From positions 1 to 31,827 of the forward strand of contig JBMFWG010000022.1 in assembly GCA_049965515.1 (NCBI GenBank): a stretch of 31,827 nucleotides of DNA. Direction: 5' to 3'. The notes beneath the pieces are model-generated. The model searched no databases and had not been told where the DNA came from. It worked only from the letters and a program-made list of their open reading frames with translations. This DNA is from UBA4572 sp049965515 (GTDB taxonomy: Bacteria; Nitrospirota; Leptospirillia; Leptospirillales; Leptospirillaceae). Shown piece by piece: positions 25,832 through 31,827 of this stretch (position 1 is the first letter of the stretch; each line of letters begins with the position of its first letter). The position numbers were made by a program, and so were the translations under genes.

Positions 25832-28296
25832 TTCCTCTTCTCGAACGGCTCAAAAAGGACATCCTCATCCTCGACGGCTCCATGGGGGCCCTGCTCCAGG
25901 GCCGGGGGCTTCCTCCCGGCTATGCCCCGGACCTATGGAACCTCGAACGGCCGAAGGACATCCAGGCCGTCCATGCCGAATACCGGGCCGCCGGCTCCGA
26001 CATCCTTCTGACCAACACCTTTGGCGCCTCCCGCCGCCGTCTGGCCGAATACCAGGCCGAGGGACGCATCCGGGAGATTAACCATGCAGGCGTCGAGCTG
26101 GCCCGACGTGCGGCCGCAGGCAAGGCCTATGTCGCTGGCGACATCGGCCCCTTCGGCTCCACCATCGCCCCCTTCGGTGACACCACCTTCGAAGAGGCCG
26201 TCGCAATCTTCCGGGAGCAGGCCTCCATCCTGGCTGAAGCCGGCGTCGACCTGATCGCCATCGAGACGATGTTCGACATTCAGGAGATGCGGGCCGCCCT
26301 CATTGGCGTCCGGGAGGGGGCCCCAGGGATCCCGGTCATGGCCTTCATGACCTACAATGCCGACGGGATCACCGATTCCGGGAGCGACCCTGAAACTGTG
26401 GCCGCCGTCCTCGAGGGCTTTTCCGTCGAGATCATGGGGCTCAACTGTTCGGTGGGACCCGAGGCCATGCTTCCCGTTCTCGAACGTCTGGGACGCACCA
26501 CCCACACCTATCTGGGAATCGAACCCAATGCCGGCCTTCCCGTCCACCGGGACGGCAAGACCGTCTATCCGTCAGGAGCCGAAGAGATGGCCTCCTTTGC
26601 CCCGGCCTTCGCGGAGGCCGGAGCGAACATCGTGGGAGGCTGCTGCGGCACCACTCCCGACTATATCCGGCTCATCTCGAAGATCCTGAAGGGCCGGCCC
26701 CCTCGCCTCCGGTCCCCTTCTCCCCATACCCGGATCGCCTCCCGCACCCGGGTGATCCCTATCGGAACGGGAGCCCCCTTTGTCCTGATCGGGGAAAAGA
26801 TCAACCCCACAGGAAAGAAGCTCTTCTCCGAGGCCATCGCCGAAGGGCGAACCGATTTGATCGTGGCCGAAGCCCGAAAGGAGGCCGCCGCGGGAGCCCA
26901 CGCCCTGGACGTCAATGTGGGTGTTCCTCTCGTCGACGAAGCCCTGATGATGGAAAAGGCCGTCATTGCCATCGGCAATGTCGTCTCCTCTCCTTTGGTC
27001 ATCGACAGCTCCTTTGCCTCGGCCCTGGAATCGGGACTTCGGATCTACCCCGGCCGTGCCCTGGTCAATTCCGTCAATGCGGAGGACGAGAGGCTCGAGG
27101 AGGTTCTTCCCCTGATCCGCCGCTATGGAGCCTCGGTAATTGGCCTCCTCTCGGGAGACGACATTCCCGAGAAGGCCATCGACCGGATGAAGAACGCCGA
27201 AAAGATCCTGAGGGCGGCCGAGCGCTTCGGACTCTCACCCCGGGACATCGTCTTTGACACCTTGGCCCTGACCGTTTCGGCGGTCCAGGAGGCCTCCCGG
27301 CAGACACTCGAGACGATCCGCCTCCTCAAGTCCGAATGGAACGCCCACACCGTTGTCGGGCTCTCCAACGTCTCCTTCGGCCTTCCCATGCGCAAGACCG
27401 TTCACGACACCTTTCTCGCCATGGCGATCGGCGCCGGCCTTGACGGAGCCATCTGCGACCCCTACGATCCCCTGCTTCACCAGACGGTCGCGGCCGCTAG
27501 CCTCTTCTCGGGACGCGACCCCGAATGCCGCGTCTTCATCATCAAGGCGGAGAGCTGGACCCCACTCGTCCCCCAGGGGGACAAGGGAGCCGCTTCCGTT
27601 GCCACGGCCACCGGAGCGAGCTCAGCCACTCAGGCTCAGTCCCTCACGACCCGGGAGAAGATCGAACGCGCCATCATTGAAGGCGAGCGCGAAGCCATTG
27701 TCCCTCTCGTAGAGTCGGCGCTGGCCGAGGGAATGGCCCCCTTCGACATCTTCGTCGACGTCATGACCCCAGCAATCCGCAAGCTCGGCGACCTCTTCGG
27801 GGCCCGACAGAAGTTCATCCCCCACCTGATCGCGGGGGCCGACACCATGAAGAAGGGCGTAGAGATCCTCCAGCCCCTTCTCGAAGCCAAGGGTCCCACC
27901 GAACCCAAGGGGACGATCGTCTTTGCCACCGTCAAGGGAGACATCCATGACATCGGAAAGAACATCTGCATCCTCATGCTGAGAAATTTCGGCTTCCGGG
28001 TGATCGATCTCGGCCGCAATGTCCCGCTTGAGACGATCCTCGAGACGGCAGAAAAGGAAAAGGCCCAGATTGTCGCCCTTTCAGCGCTGATGACCACCAC
28101 GATGATCCAGATGAAGGTAGCGGTCGATGCCATCCGGGAGCGGAATCTTCCCTACAAGGTCATAGTGGGAGGAGCGGTGGTGACGCCCAAGTTCAGTACC
28201 GAGATCGGAGCCGACGGCTATGGAAAGGATGTGGGAGAGGTGGTGCCGCTGACGGAGAAGATCCTGGCGGCGATGAAGGAGATCCCCGCCGTCTAG
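25828..28296 (+). CDS. metH: B12-dependent methionine synthase, core lacking the activation domain
   Basis: Transfers the methyl of 5-methyltetrahydrofolate via cobalamin to homocysteine. From GTG 25828 it is 822 residues. The homocysteine domain (1 to about 300) carries zinc ligands C207 (GLNCSVGP) and C272-C273 (GGCCGTT). The pterin-binding domain (about 325-590) starts FVLIGEKINPTG and contains ALDVNVG and LSNVSFGLP. The cap and B12 domains (about 615-822) have the cobalamin motif with D705 and H707 (GDIHDIGKN). It ends where the activation domain would begin; that domain is the preceding gene. The GTG overlaps its TGA (GTGA). An upstream ATG at 25774 is possible but lies well inside the other gene. 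Confidence 0.94.
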   Translation: MIPLLERLKKDILILDGSMGALLQGRGLPPGYAPDLWNLERPKDIQAVHAEYRAAGSDILLTNTFGASRRRLAEYQAEGRIREINHAGVELARRAAAGKAYVAGDIGPFGSTIAPFGDTTFEEAVAIFREQASILAEAGVDLIAIETMFDIQEMRAALIGVREGAPGIPVMAFMTYNADGITDSGSDPETVAAVLEGFSVEIMGLNCSVGPEAMLPVLERLGRTTHTYLGIEPNAGLPVHRDGKTVYPSGAEEMASFAPAFAEAGANIVGGCCGTTPDYIRLISKILKGRPPRLRSPSPHTRIASRTRVIPIGTGAPFVLIGEKINPTGKKLFSEAIAEGRTDLIVAEARKEAAAGAHALDVNVGVPLVDEALMMEKAVIAIGNVVSSPLVIDSSFASALESGLRIYPGRALVNSVNAEDERLEEVLPLIRRYGASVIGLLSGDDIPEKAIDRMKNAEKILRAAERFGLSPRDIVFDTLALTVSAVQEASRQTLETIRLLKSEWNAHTVVGLSNVSFGLPMRKTVHDTFLAMAIGAGLDGAICDPYDPLLHQTVAAASLFSGRDPECRVFIIKAESWTPLVPQGDKGAASVATATGASSATQAQSLTTREKIERAIIEGEREAIVPLVESALAEGMAPFDIFVDVMTPAIRKLGDLFGARQKFIPHLIAGADTMKKGVEILQPLLEAKGPTEPKGTIVFATVKGDIHDIGKNICILMLRNFGFRVIDLGRNVPLETILETAEKEKAQIVALSALMTTTMIQMKVAVDAIRERNLPYKVIVGGAVVTPKFSTEIGADGYGKDVGEVVPLTEKILAAMKEIPAV

Positions 28297-28305
28297 CCCA
28301 GTTTT

Positions 28306-29085
28306 CTAGAGGGAGATCCTGAGACCATCGTAGGCCGGACGGATCCCGGGGGGAAGCTGGGATTCCAGGGTGGCATGGTCCATCCGATGGGAGATATGGG
28401 TGATCCAAGCCTCCTCCGGCGCCACCTCCCGAATCTCCCCCAAGGCCTGGTCCAGACCAAAGTGGGAGATATGGGGCTCGTAGCGAACAACCCCCACCAC
28501 CATGGTCCGCGTTCCCTTCATGATCTCCTTCCCCTCCGGAAGGACGGCATTGCAATCCGTCAAATAAACAAGATCCCCCAGACGAAGGGCCGTGTTCCGG
28601 GTTGGCCCATGCTCGACAAGAAAGGGACGAACCGGAAGTCCGAAGATCTCCCGCGGCCCGTCCAGAGCATAGGGAACCAGATCAGGACGCGTCACCCCCT
28701 CCCGATTGACCTCCGAAAAAGCATAGGAAAACATCGCCCTCACCCTGTCAAGGACTCGGGACGGCGCATAGATAGGGATTTCTCGTCCCTGGATGAAGTT
28801 GAAAGTCCGAAGCTCGTCGAGCCCCAGAACATGGTCGGCATGGGCATGGGTATAGATTACGGCATCGACCCGGTCGAGCCCGTGGCGCAGGGCCTGGATC
28901 CGCAAGTCGGGGGAGGTGTCGACGAGAATGTTCTTCCCGCCGACAGTGACAAGAAGAGAGGAGCGGGTGCGGTGATTTCTCCGGTCGGGAGAGAGGCAGA
29001 CGGCGCAGTGGCACCCGATCATGGGCACCCCCACGGAACTCCCCGTTCCCAAAAAGAGGGCCTGCATGGAGGGAGATCCGATCAT
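28306..29085 (-). CDS. PhnP-like metallo-beta-lactamase-fold hydrolase
   Basis: A 259-residue cytoplasmic phosphodiesterase-type metallo-beta-lactamase. It opens with FLGTGSSVGVP and the C25-x-C27-x2-C30 cluster of the PhnP branch, which holds a structural zinc. The active-site metal motif is H80-x-H82-x-D84-H85 (THAHADH), followed by further ligands around LTDCNAVL and ITHISHRMDH. PhnP itself hydrolyses 5-phosphoribosyl 1,2-cyclic phosphate, but no phosphonate genes are nearby, so the substrate is open; general cyclic-phosphate housekeeping is a reasonable guess. ATG 29085 follows GAGGAG. It comes 42 bases after the cyclophilin gene and converges on metH with only nine bases between the stops. 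Confidence 0.85.
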   Translation of the reverse strand: MIGSPSMQALFLGTGSSVGVPMIGCHCAVCLSPDRRNHRTRSSLLVTVGGKNILVDTSPDLRIQALRHGLDRVDAVIYTHAHADHVLGLDELRTFNFIQGREIPIYAPSRVLDRVRAMFSYAFSEVNREGVTRPDLVPYALDGPREIFGLPVRPFLVEHGPTRNTALRLGDLVYLTDCNAVLPEGKEIMKGTRTMVVGVVRYEPHISHFGLDQALGEIREVAPEEAWITHISHRMDHATLESQLPPGIRPAYDGLRISL

Positions 29086-29127
29086 GGACCGGATCTCCTC
29101 ACTCTCTTGAAGACGAGCCTCCTAACC

Positions 29128-29787
29128 TTAGGGGGCCACACGAACGATTTTGACATGAAGGATCGTCACGGGCGTGATGGGCCGGTCATTTTTCCCGGTG
29201 GGAACCTGAGAGATCTTGTCGGCGACGTCCTGTCCGGAGACGACCTGTCCAAAAATCGAATAGGAACCGTCAAGCCAGGTGGTCGGGGCCACGGTGATGA
29301 AGAACTGGCTCCCGTTGGTGTCGGGGCCGGCATTGGCCATGGCGAGGACACCTTTTTTGTCAAAATGGAGGGAGGGGTCCACCTCGTTCTTGAACTGATA
29401 GCCCGGACCGCCGGTTCCGTTCCCCAGCGGATCCCCGCCCTGGATCATAAAGTCCTTGATCACCCGGTGGAAGATCAGGCCGTCGAAGAAGGGGCGCTTG
29501 ACGGAGGTTCCGGTCCGGGGGTCGATGAAGGATTTGGTCCCCTCGGCGAGACCCACGAAGTTGGCAACCGTTTCGGGGGCAGAGGCGGGAAAGAGCTGGC
29601 AGACGATCGTTCCCATGGAAGTTTCAATTTCAGCATATTCTCCAGGGGGGAGAGAGGCCGTCTTGTCGGCAGCAGAAGCAGTCATGGAATATCCTCCGAA
29701 GGTCAGGGTGAGAGCGAAAGTCAAGAGAAGGACGGTCACAGGCGCGACCATCGAACCAACAAGACGGGTCATGGCTGTCCGAATCAT
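29128..29787 (-). CDS. Exported cyclophilin-type peptidyl-prolyl isomerase
   Basis: Catalyses proline cis-trans isomerisation during folding, probably in the periplasm. The 219-residue protein has a basic start, a hydrophobic stretch (about 14-33) and a likely signal peptidase site after ASA near residue 40. The cyclophilin core follows: ETSMGTIVCQLFPASAPETVANFVGLA, the catalytic FHRVIKDFMIQGGDP with the active arginine, and NGSQFFIT. The tryptophan in TTWLDGSYSIFGQV sits where cyclosporin-sensitive cyclophilins have theirs. Its ATG overlaps the typA stop (ATGA at 29784-29787), so it is translated from the typA mRNA. Confidence 0.93.
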   Translation of the reverse strand: MIRTAMTRLVGSMVAPVTVLLLTFALTLTFGGYSMTASAADKTASLPPGEYAEIETSMGTIVCQLFPASAPETVANFVGLAEGTKSFIDPRTGTSVKRPFFDGLIFHRVIKDFMIQGGDPLGNGTGGPGYQFKNEVDPSLHFDKKGVLAMANAGPDTNGSQFFITVAPTTWLDGSYSIFGQVVSGQDVADKISQVPTGKNDRPITPVTILHVKIVRVAP

Positions 29788-31601
29788 TTTTTCGAGGCCC
29801 TCCTTCTTTCCTGTTCGTTCAGGATGCGTTTTCTGATGCGGAGGGCCTCAGGGGTCACCTCCAGGATCTCGTCATCCTCAAGGAACTCCAGCGCCTGCTC
29901 CAGGGAGAGAACCTTGGGGGGAACGAGGGTGATGGCATCCTCGGCGGTCGAGGAGCGGATATTGGTCAGGTGTTTCTTTTTGCAGGGGTTCACCGCCAGG
30001 TCGGTCGGTCGTGAATGGGCGCCGATAATCATCCCCTCGTAAACCTTGACCCCAGGCCCCACGAAGAGCACGCCCCGGTCCTGCACGCCCTCCAGGGCAT
30101 AGGCGACGGTTTCTCCGGTCTCCATGGAGATCAGGGCTCCGTTGATACGGCCGGGAATCTCGCCCTTGTAATCGCCGTACCCGTGAAAGGTATGGTTCAG
30201 AATCCCAGTTCCCTTGGTATCCGAGAGGAACTCGCTCCGGTATCCCAGAAGTCCGCGAGCCGGAATGAGATACTCGAGGCGGACATGGCCATCCTTCTGG
30301 GGGGCCATGTTGAGCATCTCCCCCTTCCGGGGTCCCAGCTTCTCGATGACGGCGCCTACATAATCTTCCTGGACATCGACGACGAGGTATTCGTAAGGCT
30401 CCTGACGCTGCGCCCCGTCTCCCTTGTAAAGGACATGAGGGCGGGAGACCTGGAACTCGTACCCTTCCCGGCGCATCGTCTCGATGAGGATCCCGATGTG
30501 GAGCTCCCCCCGGCCCGACACCTTGAAGGCGTCAGGGCTGGCCGTCTCCTCGACCCGCAGGGCGACGTTGGTGCGGATCTCCTTCATCAGGCGATCACGG
30601 AGGTTCCGGCTCGTTACAAACTTGCCCTCCTGACCGCAGAAGGGCGAGTTGTTCACCATGAACTCAAGAGAAATGGTGGGCTCGCCGATTTCGATGGGAG
30701 GAAGAGACCCGAGGTCGGTGACATCGGAGAGGATATCCCCGATCCGAAGATCCTCGAAGACGGCGATCAGGATGATGTCTCCGGCCTTGGCCGAGGGAAC
30801 CTCGACCCGCTTGAGCCCTTCAAAGGAGAGAATTTTCTTCACCTTGTTCTTCTCGACCAGGGCGCCGTCCACCACCCGGGCGATGGTCTCTCCGGTGGCG
30901 ACCTTGCCGCGGACAATCTTGCCCAGGGCGATCTGTCCCACATAGGAGTCGTACTCGAAGCTCGTCACCTGCATCAGGAACGGCCCGTTCTCGTCGACCT
31001 CCGGAGGCGGAACGTAGCTGATGATCGTGTCGAAAAGCGGAACAAGATCCGTCCCTTCCACTTCGGCATTGAGGGAAGCGATCCCTTTCTTGGCCGAGGC
31101 GAAGACAACGGGGAACTCCATCTGGGCATCGGTTGCCCCGAGCTCGATAAAAAGGCTGAAGACCTCGTTTTGGACCTCAATCGGCCGCGCGCCTGGGCGG
31201 TCGATCTTGTTGATCACCACCACCGGACGAAGGCCCATGCGGAGCGCCTTATTGAGAACAAACCGGGTCTGGGGCATCGGACCATCAAAGGCATCGACCA
31301 CAAGAAGGACGCCATCGACAAGAGTGAGGGTTCTCTCCACCTCACCCGAGAAGTCGGCGTGTCCCGGCGTATCGACGATGTTGATCCGGTAATCCTGGTA
31401 GAAGATACAGGTATTCTTGGCGAGGATGGTGATTCCCCGCTCCTTTTCCAGGGCGTTGGAGTCCATGACGCGCTCCTCCACCACCTCGTTATCCCGAAAA
31501 ACATGTCCCTGCTGAAGCATCTTGTCGACAAGGGTCGTTTTCCCGTGGTCGACGTGGGCGATGATGGCAATGTTCCGCGTGTGCATGAGTGAAGCCGTCA
31601 T
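29784..31601 (-). CDS. typA: Ribosome-associated GTPase TypA/BipA
   Basis: A translational GTPase of the elongation factor family that helps 50S subunit assembly and growth under stress. The 605-residue length is standard. The G domain has the P-loop AHVDHGKTT (15-23), the switch region ERGITI, DTPGHADF and NKID. EF-G-like domains follow, then the TypA-specific C-terminal region with FVGPGVKVYEGMIIGAHSRPTDLAVN and the KKKHLTNIRSS segment that contacts the ribosome. The start at ATG 31601 follows an AGGCGGA-like site; a second ATG five codons later is possible. It heads the typA-cyclophilin-PhnP-like operon. The IS right end lies about 135 bases upstream. Confidence 0.97.
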   Translation of the reverse strand: MTASLMHTRNIAIIAHVDHGKTTLVDKMLQQGHVFRDNEVVEERVMDSNALEKERGITILAKNTCIFYQDYRINIVDTPGHADFSGEVERTLTLVDGVLLVVDAFDGPMPQTRFVLNKALRMGLRPVVVINKIDRPGARPIEVQNEVFSLFIELGATDAQMEFPVVFASAKKGIASLNAEVEGTDLVPLFDTIISYVPPPEVDENGPFLMQVTSFEYDSYVGQIALGKIVRGKVATGETIARVVDGALVEKNKVKKILSFEGLKRVEVPSAKAGDIILIAVFEDLRIGDILSDVTDLGSLPPIEIGEPTISLEFMVNNSPFCGQEGKFVTSRNLRDRLMKEIRTNVALRVEETASPDAFKVSGRGELHIGILIETMRREGYEFQVSRPHVLYKGDGAQRQEPYEYLVVDVQEDYVGAVIEKLGPRKGEMLNMAPQKDGHVRLEYLIPARGLLGYRSEFLSDTKGTGILNHTFHGYGDYKGEIPGRINGALISMETGETVAYALEGVQDRGVLFVGPGVKVYEGMIIGAHSRPTDLAVNPCKKKHLTNIRSSTAEDAITLVPPKVLSLEQALEFLEDDEILEVTPEALRIRKRILNEQERRRASKK

Positions 31602-31700
31602 AAATCATTCCGCCTTTGGAAAAAAATGTGATAAAGACCAACCGGTCGAGAAGTTGAGAGCAAGAAGGCCCAGAGACCGCCAGAAGAGCGGAAGATCCTT

Positions 31701-31726
31701 AAAAAACGAGACCGGAGAAGTCCGGT
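31701..31726 (-). terminator. Terminator-like hairpin between the right IS end and typA
   Basis: On the minus strand ACCGGA-CTTC-TCCGGT (complement of 31711-31726) is followed by CTCG and then TTTTTT (complement of 31701-31706). It would stop transcription leaving the IS element before it reaches typA. The four-base spacer before the T run weakens the case. Confidence 0.45.
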
Positions 31727-31735
31727 AACCGCCAC

Positions 31736-31827
31736 TTGACATCCACCCCCTCCTCTCGCTTCGCAAGCCTTGCAAGCGAAAAGGAAGGGGATTCCGACGG
31801 CGGACCAGGCCGCTTCGGTGGGTTCCT
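31736..31827 (-). mobile_element. Second, inverted copy of the IS605/IS1341-type right end, cut by the window edge
   Basis: On the minus strand this repeats bases 1-92 of the window, identical for 77 bases, then with two substitutions, and ends GGATGTCAA at 31736. The A-to-G change in the hairpin arm still allows a G-U pair, so the fold is kept. A TCAA end is the usual cleavage tetranucleotide of several IS605-family right ends. The element body lies outside the window. If it makes an omega RNA, bases 31735 down to about 31716 would be its guide. Confidence 0.6.

Noticed and set aside
28375..30042. 555-codon plus-strand frame opposite the PhnP-like and cyclophilin genes
   Set aside because: It spans two unrelated real genes and their gap on the other strand, and has antisense-type composition.

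Overview
The window is a GC-rich (about 60%) bacterial chromosomal segment, densely coded on both strands, with no rRNA or tRNA that I can see. The gene content fits a free-living chemolithotroph: a sulfide:quinone oxidoreductase with a DUF1641 partner, a phosphoketolase, glycogen synthase, B12-dependent methionine synthase split from its reactivation domain, and heme- and c-di-GMP-based signalling. The protein style recalls acidophilic Nitrospirota such as Leptospirillum, but that is an impression; no phylogenetic marker here proves it.

Both ends carry the same 92-base sequence in inverted orientation (1-92 and 31736-31827). It looks like the right end of an IS605/IS1341-type (TnpB) element, so the segment probably stops where an assembly met a dispersed repeat. 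From the left: a Crp/Fnr regulator and a 45-residue single-span membrane protein on the plus strand; then a minus-strand operon read from 7262 down to 1415 that encodes a globin-PAS histidine kinase, a CheY-like receiver, a REC-GGDEF-EAL protein and glycogen synthase, which would link gas or redox sensing to c-di-GMP and carbon storage. Divergent from it are phosphoketolase and a 3-methyladenine DNA glycosylase, convergent with an MHS-type MFS transporter.

The centre (12508-19334, minus strand) holds a complete Wadjet anti-plasmid system, transcribed jetA-jetB-jetC-jetD, with the SMC ATPase motifs and the TOPRIM acidic residues intact. Upstream of jetA, with no visible terminator between, lies a lipoamide-dehydrogenase-like flavoprotein; before that, separated by a good terminator, is the sqr-DUF1641 operon.

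On the right, thiC has a long structured leader whose last part resembles a TPP riboswitch with an aberrant P4/P5 region. It is followed by a possible attenuator and the split methionine synthase genes. The final minus-strand operon is typA-cyclophilin-PhnP-like metallo-beta-lactamase. The most notable items are the Wadjet operon with its odd jetA start, the globin kinase/c-di-GMP/glgA operon, the inverted IS ends, and three structured leaders (sqr, thiC, metH).
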